This document shows positions 1 to 8,797 of a DNA stretch of 64,000 bases, piece after piece. This DNA is from Aalborg-AAW-1 sp964458335 (GTDB taxonomy: Bacteria > Patescibacteriota > Gracilibacteria > Absconditabacterales > Absconditicoccaceae). The position numbers and the translations under genes are program-made. The notes under the pieces are model-generated. The model saw nothing but the letters and a program-made list of their open reading frames with translations. It had not been told where the DNA came from and made no database searches. Where the stretch lies: assembly GCA_964458335.1 (NCBI GenBank), contig CAYWIJ010000003.1, forward strand, positions 1 through 64,000, in the 5' to 3' direction. The number at the start of each line of letters is the position of its first letter. Within the stretch, counting starts at the first letter, position 1.

Positions 1-1019
1 AGGGATACTATGATTATGAAAATTTTCGTTATATTTACCAGTACAAAGATCATCTCGGTAACGTAAGAATCAGTTATGTAAAAGATGAGAGCACAGGCGG
101 TCTTACCATAATGGATACCAATGAGTATTATCCTTTCGGGATGAGTTTTCTGAAACCCAATGTAAGAACAGTGTATGACCCGATGGCAATTCCTTATAAT
201 TACAAGTACAACGGTAAAGAGTTGCAAGAGACGGGAATGTATAGTTATGGATGGAGAGAATATATGCCTGATGTTGGACGGTGGATACAATTAGATCCGC
301 TTGTACAAGATACCGAAGATCCCTATGCTTATGTTTACAATAATCCAATAAAGCTCAATGACCCGGATGGAAGGGCTCCAGAAGAAGGATGTTGTAATGG
401 TTTAAAAGGATTTGGCTTAGCCGTTATAGATAATATGACTGGAGGAAACTTAGCACAAAGATATAATGATGGTTCTGTTTCATATAATAATGGAGTTTTA
501 AATGGAAATGTTGCTTCCGGAGTTGCAGGAGCTTTCTTGGTTGCATCTGGCTCAGGAGATATTAGAGCAGGTGGAGCTACACTAGCAGTTTCTACAGTAG
601 CAACAGAATCTGTAGTTGCTGCAGAAATAGGGGTTCCGGGAATGGCAGTTGGTGGTGGATTAATTCTTGTCGGAACAGCAAAAGTAGGTGTTGGAGCGTG
701 GTTGATGAGTAATGCTTCCAAAAATATGAAGAGTGGTAGTAATTCTGGAAACTCTTCAAATAATAATTCATCTAATAATAATTCAAATAATAATTCAAAG
801 TTATCTAAAGTTGAAAAGTCAACGACGACGACGACAATTGGTAAAGAAGGAAAATATACCAAAACTACGGAAGTAAGACCAGGTAAAGGTCCAGGACAAT
901 CACGTGCTGAGTATATTCGTTACAAAAATCAAGATGGTAAAGTGATTAAGAATGTTAAAGATTCTTATGATAGAGCAAATAAAATTCAACATAGAAAACC
1001 TAAGGAATTACCAAATTAA
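1..1019 (+). CDS. RHS-repeat protein, C-terminal part with toxin tip (5' truncated by window)
   Basis: Reads in frame from base 3, so the gene or cassette starts before the window. The first ~95 codons are the RHS-associated core (DHLGNVR, YYPFGM, YNGKELQETGMY, DPLVQDTEDPYAYVYNNP, DPDG), which in RHS proteins closes the shell and marks the cleavage point before the variable toxin. After the core come a Gly/Ala-rich hydrophobic stretch, an Asn/Ser-rich linker, and a basic C-terminal tip with GPGQSRAEYIRYKNQDGK and DRANKIQHRKP. The tip resembles polymorphic-toxin tips annotated as type 24, but I am unsure of that class and cannot name its activity. Bases 1-232 are nearly identical to 4968-5200 inside the complete RHS gene, so this is probably a displaced or alternative tip. 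Read with the standard code; no internal UGA. Confidence 0.85.
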   Translation, partial: GYYDYENFRYIYQYKDHLGNVRISYVKDESTGGLTIMDTNEYYPFGMSFLKPNVRTVYDPMAIPYNYKYNGKELQETGMYSYGWREYMPDVGRWIQLDPLVQDTEDPYAYVYNNPIKLNDPDGRAPEEGCCNGLKGFGLAVIDNMTGGNLAQRYNDGSVSYNNGVLNGNVASGVAGAFLVASGSGDIRAGGATLAVSTVATESVVAAEIGVPGMAVGGGLILVGTAKVGVGAWLMSNASKNMKSGSNSGNSSNNNSSNNNSNNNSKLSKVEKSTTTTTIGKEGKYTKTTEVRPGKGPGQSRAEYIRYKNQDGKVIKNVKDSYDRANKIQHRKPKELPN

Positions 1020-1020
1020 T

Positions 1021-1386
1021 ATGAAGACATCAGACATATATTTAATTTTAACTGAGAAAGAATTTGATAAAGTAAACAGGATATTTAGGACGTATAATAA
1101 AGATTTTGAAAAATATCAAAAACAAATATCAAAAAAAGGTTCTTCAATTCATTTTGATATAGTAAATGATAAAACTTTTGTCTTTACAAAATCTCATCTA
1201 TCTAATCTTTGTAATCTTTTTATAAATGATATAATTAATGAATTAGAGTTAAATTTTATAGTGGATTTAATTATAGCTTCAGTTAATTCTTTTGACAATA
1301 TCGAATTACTAGAAGAGTTAGAAAGTCTAACAGATCCAGAAGTTAATGGTCCTATAACAAAAGATTATGTTATTTCGCTATTATAG
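1021..1386 (+). CDS. Putative immunity protein for the upstream RHS tip
   Basis: A 121-aa acidic, helical protein with no recognisable motif. The ATG at 1021 lies one base after the TAA of the RHS tip gene, the position where immunity genes sit in RHS loci. Function is inferred from position and size only. It ends in TAG. Confidence 0.6.
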   Translation: MKTSDIYLILTEKEFDKVNRIFRTYNKDFEKYQKQISKKGSSIHFDIVNDKTFVFTKSHLSNLCNLFINDIINELELNFIVDLIIASVNSFDNIELLEELESLTDPEVNGPITKDYVISLL

Positions 1387-1403
1387 ATACAAATGTCAGA
1401 TAA

Positions 1404-1544
1404 TTTGGTAATGAAATATATAAAAATAATGTTGTTAATGATGAAGTCAAAAGTGTAACAAGAACAAGTAAAAATGCTACACCAATGACCCAAAAGGACA
1501 TTAGAACAGTGAGAAAAGTTTTAGAAAAACGTAAAAGTAATTAA
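1404..1544 (+). pseudogene. Orphan RHS toxin-tip remnant
   Basis: An open frame of 46 codons without a start codon, coding a basic tail (TSKNATPMTQKDIRTVRKVL, then EKRKSN) that ends in TAA two bases before the next ATG. Its length, charge and place just before another immunity-like gene fit the last part of an older toxin tip that lost its core. This is the usual result of RHS tip displacement. Confidence 0.5.
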
Positions 1545-1545
1545 T

Positions 1546-1965
1546 ATGAAAACAAATTTTTATATTGAAGATTATATTGCTGTCAGAAACACTAAAAATT
1601 ATTTTGATTTACATAATAATTTTGACTTTATTAAATTTGAATATGATATAAAACAACAAGAACTTATATTATATTTTGAAAAATCAAAAGAAGATTGGGC
1701 TAAAAATGAACAATTCGATTTTTTAATATTATCTCATAAAAATGTAAACTTTTATAAATTGGTAATTGTTGATAAAGAAACGTCCTCTGAAGATAGAAAT
1801 ACTCTATCTAACATTACTTTTGTTCCATCAGAAGAAAAAAATACAGATGTTCTTGTAGATATTATTGAACCACAGGAAACAGATGATATATTATATACCT
1901 TTGAAAATAATTCTTATATAAGAATTTCTTGTAAGGAAATTTTTTTATCATGGCTCCCTGGGTAG
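1546..1965 (+). CDS. Putative immunity protein, possibly 3' truncated
   Basis: A 139-aa protein rich in Asp, Glu and aromatic residues, not recognised. It follows the orphan tip remnant at two bases, like an immunity gene. It ends SWLPG-TAG, and the DNA around this stop (atggctccct) recurs about 55 bases downstream (2004-2013), so the end may be a recombination scar and the natural C terminus may be lost. Confidence 0.5.
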   Translation: MKTNFYIEDYIAVRNTKNYFDLHNNFDFIKFEYDIKQQELILYFEKSKEDWAKNEQFDFLILSHKNVNFYKLVIVDKETSSEDRNTLSNITFVPSEEKNTDVLVDIIEPQETDDILYTFENNSYIRISCKEIFLSWLPG

Positions 1966-2057
1966 GTTGTGTTTCAAATGTGTTGATTTGATATTTTAGA
2001 AATATGGCTCCCTCTATTCACCAAACTTAAAAAGGGTTAGTTTTAAGAAACAATTAA

Positions 2058-2204
2058 TATTCTGAAAAGAAGAGAGTTATAAAAGTTAAAATAATACAAG
2101 AGCAGGACAAAAAGATTTTGTCTTTAGAAAAGGAGAATATGGTTTTAAAAACCTTGATTGAAAGAGTTGAAAAGCTTGAAACCGCCTCCCAGCAGGGACA
2201 ATAA
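2058..2204 (+). pseudogene. C-terminal coiled-coil fragment (tail-fibre/chaperone-like)
   Basis: An open frame without a start codes a Lys/Glu coiled coil (KIIQEQDKKILSLEKENMVL, then KTLIERVEKLETASQQGQ) ending in TAA. Such tails end Flavobacteriia proteins with a C-terminal intramolecular chaperone (peptidase S74 type). Only the end is present, so it looks like a remnant just upstream of the RHS gene. Bases 1966-2057 hold nothing else that I recognise. Confidence 0.45.
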
Positions 2205-2236
2205 AACAGTAATAAAAACATATAATACAGCAATGT

Positions 2237-5200
2237 ATGAAAAAAATACATTTACTTATCGGTGTTTTGTTGGGTTTTTCAGGCTTTTCTCAGGTTACGA
2301 ATCTTACCAACAGTTATCAGCCACCGCAAATTGTTGCAGACACAGAAGTGCGGATGCTTCCGGGTTTCCGTGCCAATTCTAATGACGGCAATTACACCAA
2401 CGGGCAATTTTTTCGTGCAATAGTAGGAAACCCCGATACTGATGGAACTCAGCCCAATCCTGTACATTTACTTTCTTTGGGAGAGAACTATGTTTACAGC
2501 AGGAGCTATCTTGCACCGGTAACGGAAAGCTATGATTACGCACCGCAGATACAGAGCATTACGTATTTTGACGGCTTGGGAAGACCGATGCAGAATATAG
2601 CGATTAAGGCGTCCCCTTCGGGAAAAGATTTGGTAACTCCTATTATTTATGACGGGTTTGGGAGACAAGAAAAAGAATATCTTCCACTGCCACAATCAGG
2701 AACTACAAACGGAGCAATTTATCCGCAGAATCCCCATCCCCAAAATGAACCTCCTGTTTCCAATCCTGTATATTCTGGTTTATATCCCTTTGAAACTACC
2801 TTTTATACAAGAAAAAACCTTGAAAACTCTCCCCTGGACAGGGTATTGGGTTTGACCCAGGTTGGAGATGCGTGGCAAAGTAATCCTGTAACGTATGCTT
2901 ATGAGGCAAACACAGGAGGAGAAGTACTTAAGATTACTCCCGTTACGGGATGGATTGATGGAGCATCCAAAGCGACTTCGTTAAAAATAGAAGACTATTA
3001 TCCCGCTGCACAGCTGTACAGGAACAAAGTCACTGATGAGGACGGAAACGTAAGCTATGAGTTCAAGAACGGACAGGGACAAACACTGATGGTAAGGAAA
3101 ATGGAAGGTTCCGTTCCTGTTGATACGTATTATGTGTATAACGAATTTGACCAGCTCGCTTTTGTTCTTTCCCCTTTGGCTTCCAAGGAGTTTAAAATGT
3201 CCCCTTTGCAGATAAGGACGAATTTGGAAGATGACGATATCCTGAATGAATTGTGTTACCAGTACCGGTATGACGGCAGAAACCGTCTTGTCGAAAAGAA
3301 ACTTCCCGGGAAAGGATGGGAATATATGGTGTACGACAGAGCCGACCGTCTTATTCTGACCAGAGATACAAAAATGGAACAGGACGGCAAATGGCTTCTT
3401 ACGAAATACGACAAGTTCGGACGGGTTGTTTATACGGGCATCACTCCGGGAAGCGGACGAGGAGTAATGCAGGATGTGATTAAAGATTTGGTCATTACCG
3501 AAGATAGGGAAGATAACGGAGGTTTTACGAAAAACGGGATGGATGTTTTTTATACCAAGCATTACTATACCGATATGGAAAGTGTTCTTTCCGTAAACTA
3601 TTACGATACCTATCCTGCAGAAACCCCTTTTCCGGATGGACAGATTTTCGGTAAGGAGGTACTGACTTCAAGCTATACGCAGTATGCTTCTTCGTTGGGA
3701 AGCAACCAGCGAAGCACGAAAGGACTTCCCGTAGCATCGTATGTAAAGAACATTGAAAATGACCAGTGGACAAAGAACTACACATTTTACGATACGAAAG
3801 GAAGAGCCATCTCCTCTTATGCGGTCAATCATTTGGGCGGCTTTACACAGACGGAGACATATCTGGATTTTGCAGGAGTCCCGCAAAAGACTGTTACCAG
3901 GCACAGCAGGTTATATACGGCAAATCCATTGCAGATTGTAGAGGAGTTTAAATACGACAACCAGAACAGATTGCTGAAGCACTACCACGAAGTGGTGGGA
4001 AAATCCCCGAAAGAACTTCTGGCGGAAAATACTTACAATGATATCGGTCAGCTTACCCACAAGAAAGTCGGCAACAATATACAGGAGATGAAGTATTCCT
4101 ATAACATCCGCGGTTGGATGACAGGGATTAATCTTGATGCAAACGAAAATCCGATAGCAGACAAACTCTTCAATTACCGGATAAAATACAACAACCCTGC
4201 AAACGAATCCCTTGCTCCGGAAAGATACAACGGCAACATTGCCGAGATTGACTGGTGGAATGACGGCGGAGCAATAAAAAGATACAGCTATCAGTACGAT
4301 CAGCTGAACCGTTTGCTCAACGGAATTTATCAGGATCCTGACAGAACAATTCCATTAACATATATCAACAGCGAAAGTATAGAATACGACCTGAACGGAA
4401 ACATTACCCGTCTTTACCGTAATGCCAAACACCGCACATTTTATACGGCAATACAGATAGATAATCTTACTTATAATTATGTGAACGGAAACGGAAAGAG
4501 TAACAGGTTGGAGAGTATTTCGGATGCCACCAATAACTTCAGCGGATATGAAGGAGGGGGAGGAACGATTGGGTATGATGCCAACGGCAATATGACTGAA
4601 ATGCCTGATAAAGGAATAAGCCGGATTGATTACAATTTCCTGAATCTACCGACAGAGATTTTGCAGAACGATAATATTTTAGAATACACTTACCGTGCAG
4701 ACGGTACAAAACTGAAAAAGAAATTTACGCTGAATAATGAAGAAGGTACCTCGATTATCAATACCGAATATTTAGATGGTTTCCAATACTCTACCCCGAA
4801 TACCGAACCGATAAGGAGAGCACTGGAAGTTGAGGATGATGCTACTGTGAACATTGCAACAGCAGGAGAAGAAGAAGCTTTTGAATCATTGCAGGAGAGA
4901 TTGGTGGTAGCAGCTCCCGATAATCCACAACCTAATAATGTGATTCTTTCGTTTTTTCCTACCGCGGAGGGATACTATGATTATGAAAATTTTCGTTATA
5001 TTTACCAGTACAAAGATCATCTTGGTAACGTAAGGATCAGTTATGTAAAAGATGAGAGCACAGGCGGTCTTAGCATAATGGATACCAATGAGTATTATCC
5101 TTTTGGGATGAGTTTTCTGAAACCCAATGTAAGAACAGTGTATGACCCGATGGCGATTCCTTATAACTACAAGTACAACGGTAAGGAATTACAGGAGACG

Positions 5201-6103
5201 GGAATGTATGACTACGGTGCACGTTTCTATATGCCGGATATTGGTAGATGGGGTGTTGTTGACCCAGCGTCAGAATTAGGAAGAAGATGGTCTCCATATA
5301 CCTATGCTTTTGATAATCCTGTAATGTTCATCGACCCCGACGGTATGTGGCCTGGACCTAGCTGGAGCAGTGTCAAGAGTTTTGCAAAAGGTTTTATAAA
5401 AACGACTGCAGCTGTTGTTAAGGGGGTTTCCAGAGATATGGCGCTGATGAGTAATCCAGGGCTGCTTGTTGCTGATAAGTTAGGCGGTTCAGCGGCAAGA
5501 GTGATGAACGCTTATAAGAAAGGAGGTGTCAAGGCAGCAGCAAATCAGGCAGTTGATAGCTATTTGGAAGTGACTGGTATAAAATCAGTTGTACAAGTTG
5601 CAAAGGGTGTAGCAAAAGGAGATGCAGAATCGATAGGCTCTGCTACTGCATTAGTTGCAACAGCATTAGTTACTCATAAAGCAGCCGGAGTAAAAGCTGC
5701 CCCTGCCGCTGAAACAACAGCGGCTCCAACTGCTAATGTATTTGGTCAAGTTATATCAGAAGCTCAAAGGGTTCATCCTACAGTAAATACTACCACCTTG
5801 GAACCTGGTGCTTACGCAGGGAGTTCAATACCTGCAAGAAGTACAAGTCAATCCTTTACGACAGCAGAGCGAGCTGCTATTAACGAGATAGGAAGTACCG
5901 AAGGATGTCATACATGCGGAGCTACAGAATCAGGTAGAGCATCTGGGAATTTTACTCCTGACCATCAACCTGTAAGTTCTTTAGTACCAGAAGGAACGGG
6001 GCAAGCTTTATACCCCCATTGTGCAAGTTGCTCTTCTTCGCAAGGAGGCACCACTTCTGGGTTATTAAGAAAAGGATACAATACAGAAAATATTAATCAA
6101 TAG
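2237..6103 (+). CDS. RHS-repeat polymorphic toxin with zinc-binding HNH-like tip
   Basis: A 1288-aa protein. Residues 1-19 form a signal peptide (MKKIHLLIGVLLGFSGFSQ). The N-terminal region has the form common in secreted Bacteroidota RHS proteins. RHS/YD repeats follow (DYNFLNLPTEI, YEYDLNGNIT-like units), then the conserved core (DHLGNVRISY, YYPFGM, YDYGARFYMPDIGRW, DPDGMWPG) at about residues 925-1035. The C-terminal tip has CHTCG, DHQPVS and YPHCASC, a zinc-binding HNH-like nuclease pattern; activity is inferred. The gene product probably kills neighbouring cells after contact-dependent delivery. Candidate immunity gene follows at one base. Standard code, no UGA codons, higher GC than the intergenic DNA. 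Confidence 0.9.
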   Translation: MKKIHLLIGVLLGFSGFSQVTNLTNSYQPPQIVADTEVRMLPGFRANSNDGNYTNGQFFRAIVGNPDTDGTQPNPVHLLSLGENYVYSRSYLAPVTESYDYAPQIQSITYFDGLGRPMQNIAIKASPSGKDLVTPIIYDGFGRQEKEYLPLPQSGTTNGAIYPQNPHPQNEPPVSNPVYSGLYPFETTFYTRKNLENSPLDRVLGLTQVGDAWQSNPVTYAYEANTGGEVLKITPVTGWIDGASKATSLKIEDYYPAAQLYRNKVTDEDGNVSYEFKNGQGQTLMVRKMEGSVPVDTYYVYNEFDQLAFVLSPLASKEFKMSPLQIRTNLEDDDILNELCYQYRYDGRNRLVEKKLPGKGWEYMVYDRADRLILTRDTKMEQDGKWLLTKYDKFGRVVYTGITPGSGRGVMQDVIKDLVITEDREDNGGFTKNGMDVFYTKHYYTDMESVLSVNYYDTYPAETPFPDGQIFGKEVLTSSYTQYASSLGSNQRSTKGLPVASYVKNIENDQWTKNYTFYDTKGRAISSYAVNHLGGFTQTETYLDFAGVPQKTVTRHSRLYTANPLQIVEEFKYDNQNRLLKHYHEVVGKSPKELLAENTYNDIGQLTHKKVGNNIQEMKYSYNIRGWMTGINLDANENPIADKLFNYRIKYNNPANESLAPERYNGNIAEIDWWNDGGAIKRYSYQYDQLNRLLNGIYQDPDRTIPLTYINSESIEYDLNGNITRLYRNAKHRTFYTAIQIDNLTYNYVNGNGKSNRLESISDATNNFSGYEGGGGTIGYDANGNMTEMPDKGISRIDYNFLNLPTEILQNDNILEYTYRADGTKLKKKFTLNNEEGTSIINTEYLDGFQYSTPNTEPIRRALEVEDDATVNIATAGEEEAFESLQERLVVAAPDNPQPNNVILSFFPTAEGYYDYENFRYIYQYKDHLGNVRISYVKDESTGGLSIMDTNEYYPFGMSFLKPNVRTVYDPMAIPYNYKYNGKELQETGMYDYGARFYMPDIGRWGVVDPASELGRRWSPYTYAFDNPVMFIDPDGMWPGPSWSSVKSFAKGFIKTTAAVVKGVSRDMALMSNPGLLVADKLGGSAARVMNAYKKGGVKAAANQAVDSYLEVTGIKSVVQVAKGVAKGDAESIGSATALVATALVTHKAAGVKAAPAAETTAAPTANVFGQVISEAQRVHPTVNTTTLEPGAYAGSSIPARSTSQSFTTAERAAINEIGSTEGCHTCGATESGRASGNFTPDHQPVSSLVPEGTGQALYPHCASCSSSQGGTTSGLLRKGYNTENINQ

Positions 6104-6104
6104 G

Positions 6105-6731
6105 ATGAATTATAAAATATTGAATACGGGTGATTTTTATATTACACAAGGAATCGAGCCTATTATTGGGAAAGAATTTAGAATTAAAAATGGGAACTAT
6201 ACCGAATTAGAAATACAAGATGTTGTTAACTATATTGCAGGATATATAGTAGAAGAAAAGAAAACTATTAAGCACGAAGAATCGTTCGAATTTGGTTCAT
6301 GGTTATTGCAGTTTAGAATTAATGAATCATATATTGATGTATGTGAATTAAAAAATATATCGAATGGGGAAAATATATATGATGAAGGTGTGGATATTAC
6401 TTTAGAAATATATAGAATGCAATCAAGCCTTATTAAGGATGGTATGTCTCCACAAATACCAAGGTTTAGTCAAAAAATAGCATTATCAAGAGAGATTTAC
6501 GATGGTAGTGAAATTAATGGAGTCAGATATCCTGCTCCACAACATATGACTGGATGGTATCTTACTTCTAATTCTTATAATGGGGACGTAAGTACATTAA
6601 TTGTAGATTATTTATATTTTATTATTAAGAAACGTTTTGATATAATTAAATTTCTTGCTTTACCTGCTGGATATAGGTTTTATAAAGACAATGAAGAAGA
6701 AGGTTTTTGGTTTGATGATCAAGTAAAATAA
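6105..6731 (+). CDS. Immunity protein, Imm33/DUF2185-like
   Basis: A 208-aa protein starting one base after the RHS stop. The C-terminal half has the pattern HMTGWYLTSNSYNGD, then ALPAGYRFYKDNEE, which I associate with the DUF2185/Imm33 immunity domain. The N-terminal half is not recognised. Position and domain suggest that it neutralises the HNH-like tip upstream. Domain assignment is from memory and moderate. Confidence 0.65.
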   Translation: MNYKILNTGDFYITQGIEPIIGKEFRIKNGNYTELEIQDVVNYIAGYIVEEKKTIKHEESFEFGSWLLQFRINESYIDVCELKNISNGENIYDEGVDITLEIYRMQSSLIKDGMSPQIPRFSQKIALSREIYDGSEINGVRYPAPQHMTGWYLTSNSYNGDVSTLIVDYLYFIIKKRFDIIKFLALPAGYRFYKDNEEEGFWFDDQVK

Positions 6732-6865
6732 ATAATACCTCACCCTGCAAATACGAGCGCCTTGCTCGGGCTCCCTCCCACGAACAGATGTCGAGATAAA
6801 AAACATTTGTAAATAGAGAAAGTTATTATTAATGGGTATTGAGGATGTAAGTAATTTACAATCAG

Positions 6866-8431
6866 ACTGTACGAAAATTCGTACAAGGAGTTGAGAATAG
6901 AAAATAAAATTTTAGGATTGTAAAAAGACATAAATTTTGTATTTTTGTTCAATCCAAAAAAAGAAAAAAGTTCTTTGATTTTTACGTTAAAATGGAAAAT
7001 TAATAAAAGGAAATAAAAATTATCCTTGAAGGTGTGTTTTTTCAGAAAAGCCTATGCAACTTTACAACACGACGTACGATTGTCTTGCAAACGTTCTTTG
7101 TTGATGCGATTTAAAGTAGGTTTGATATCGATAAGCTCAGGATTGTTATGAACTTCATCAGGTGTGTGAATCCAATGCTGGTAATGAGGTCGGATTGAAT
7201 TGTAATCTTTCACAAAGTATTCAATAATGTTGTGAATATCTTTAGAATGAATTTCACTCTGACTGCGAAGAAATTTTTTGAGAATTTGAAAATGCCCTTC
7301 GATTACGGAATTAGAAAAGTGAACATCTTTAAGAGCAATTTTCTTGTGAATGGTGACTTGGCAATGGCGGATAAAATTCCGAATACGGAAGTTGTTATTT
7401 TCAGAACCACCATCGACAATTAGATCCAAATCGGTAGGAGAGAGTATTTCACGAAACTGAAGAAGGATAGCTTCTTTCAAACTGATTAATCTTGTCTTTG
7501 CAGTTTTATCACGAGACACAGTGTAGGCAATAATCTTTCTTGAAAAATTGTCCAAAACGGTGTGAATATAGAATTTGATGTTATTGGAAGTTACAAATTC
7601 AGTCACATCAGCGTGCCAAATTTCATTAGGGCGAGATGCTTTTACCGAACCTTTCTTCCGGGTTTTTCTACTAAAATTTCGTTTCTGTGAAACACCGAGC
7701 CGAAGACAATACCGATACCAAGAAGTTCTGGACATCGAAATATGTCCTTTCTTTAAAGCATAACCCCAAACCGAAGCAATACTCCAAGAAGAAAATCGAT
7801 TTCGAGACATTAAACTTTTCAGAATATTGATTTCCTGTTGAGAGATTTGATTAGGAAACCGTTTTTTGCAATATCCGATTAAAGAAGCAGGACAACGAAA
7901 ACTCCGGTTACTTTTCCAAATGTTGAACTGATGAGGCGTAATTTGTAAAAATTTACAAACGAGATTCCGATTGAACTCAATAGGTAGATTAGAAACCAAA
8001 TCAATCACCGACTCACGATTTTGAAGAATAATTTTCTCAAAGTTTTTTCTGCCGATGAATTCGATGATAGTTAGATACAACCGACAGAAAGCATAAAAAG
8101 CTGTGGTCATTTTTTTCACTCTTTCATCAAGAATAGTTTTAATCTTATCCAAGTCGTTTTCCACCCGAGAAGCGAACTCGTTTCCTACAAATTTTTCGGG
8201 ATTGAGGTTTTTCCATTCTAAAGAAGTAGACCGAGGAATCGAAGAAGTGAAAGAATCGGGTAGAATCTGCCGGTGAATTCCTAAAGCATAAGAAGTCTTT
8301 ATGGTGGAATGGTATCTGTTATATTTTTTCATCGGGCACAAAACTACTAAAAACCAAATCCATTTTAAAATTCAAAAAAATAAAAAAAGTCAAAGAAAAT
8401 AAAAAATACCTGTGACGAAAATTCGTCATCC
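6866..8431 (-). mobile_element. Insertion sequence (DDE transposase), Bacteroidota type
   Basis: One transposase gene lies between two related short palindromes, TGTACGAAAATTCGTACA at 6866 and TGACGAAAATTCGTCA at 8415. Each is followed inwards by a similar A/T-rich stretch containing ttctttga and aaaatgg in inverted orientation. I take these as the ends, but could not identify a target-site duplication, so boundaries are approximate. The element separates the RHS locus from the defence island. The intergenic part 6732-6865 shows nothing else. Confidence 0.55.
7052..8332 (-). CDS. IS transposase with rve-type DDE integrase core
   Basis: A 426-aa protein. An N-terminal helix-turn-helix region (SLIGYCKKRFPNQ, ISQQEINIL) is followed by the RNase H-fold core. 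The acidic triad is visible: Asp in WHADVTEF, Asp in LIVDGGSENN, and Glu in SNSVIEGHFQ, with NSIRPHYQHW near the end, typical of IS3/IS481-like transposases. I chose the ATG at 8332; a TTG nine bases upstream is also in frame. It ends in TAG. Not interrupted, so possibly active. Confidence 0.85.
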   Translation of the reverse strand: MKKYNRYHSTIKTSYALGIHRQILPDSFTSSIPRSTSLEWKNLNPEKFVGNEFASRVENDLDKIKTILDERVKKMTTAFYAFCRLYLTIIEFIGRKNFEKIILQNRESVIDLVSNLPIEFNRNLVCKFLQITPHQFNIWKSNRSFRCPASLIGYCKKRFPNQISQQEINILKSLMSRNRFSSWSIASVWGYALKKGHISMSRTSWYRYCLRLGVSQKRNFSRKTRKKGSVKASRPNEIWHADVTEFVTSNNIKFYIHTVLDNFSRKIIAYTVSRDKTAKTRLISLKEAILLQFREILSPTDLDLIVDGGSENNNFRIRNFIRHCQVTIHKKIALKDVHFSNSVIEGHFQILKKFLRSQSEIHSKDIHNIIEYFVKDYNSIRPHYQHWIHTPDEVHNNPELIDIKPTLNRINKERLQDNRTSCCKVA

Positions 8432-8524
8432 TTTCATAAAAAAATATAATGTTTCGAGTACTTTCGGCTATTGTAAATCAGAGTAATATGTTGATTATCA
8501 TGACTAATTGGTTCGATATTATGT

Positions 8525-8572
8525 CAGTGGGGATCGCCCCACTGAAAAAGTCGCCAATTGGCGACTTTTTTC
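8525..8572. terminator. Double hairpin, bidirectional terminator
   Basis: Two perfect hairpins stand back to back: CAGTGGGG-ATCG-CCCCACTG (8525-8544), and AAAAGTCGCC-AATT-GGCGACTTTT (8546-8569) ending in a T-run. The second has the features of a Rho-independent terminator in both directions. It lies between the IS and the defence genes. Confidence 0.7.
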
Positions 8573-8616
8573 GTTTGTAACTGTTTGATAAACAAAACTA
8601 TATTTGCTTACAAACG

Positions 8617-8669
8617 GGTTCGAGAAGTTCGTAACAAAATTATGGTATTTTAGGGGGAATTCTCGAACC
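8617..8669. repeat. Inverted repeat GGTTCGAGAA / TTCTCGAACC
   Basis: A perfect 10-bp inverted repeat (8617-8626 and 8660-8669) around 33 bases. The motif looks like a tRNA T-arm (GGTTCGA), but no full tRNA folds here. The rest of 8342-8797 holds only the IS end, the double hairpin and A/T-rich DNA. Confidence 0.35.
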
Positions 8670-8797
8670 GCTGTCATCAAATAGCGTAAGTATTTGATTT
8701 TTAAATATTACCAAAAACATCTGTTCAGTAAAATATTTGATTAAGCTTTCCTACGATAACAACAGGTCTTTGAGGATTTTTGTTGCTATAAAGATTG

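Noticed and set aside
3..1019. Minus-strand ORFs opposite the RHS genes and other long genes
   Set aside because: Shadows of the real coding strand, without family motifs.
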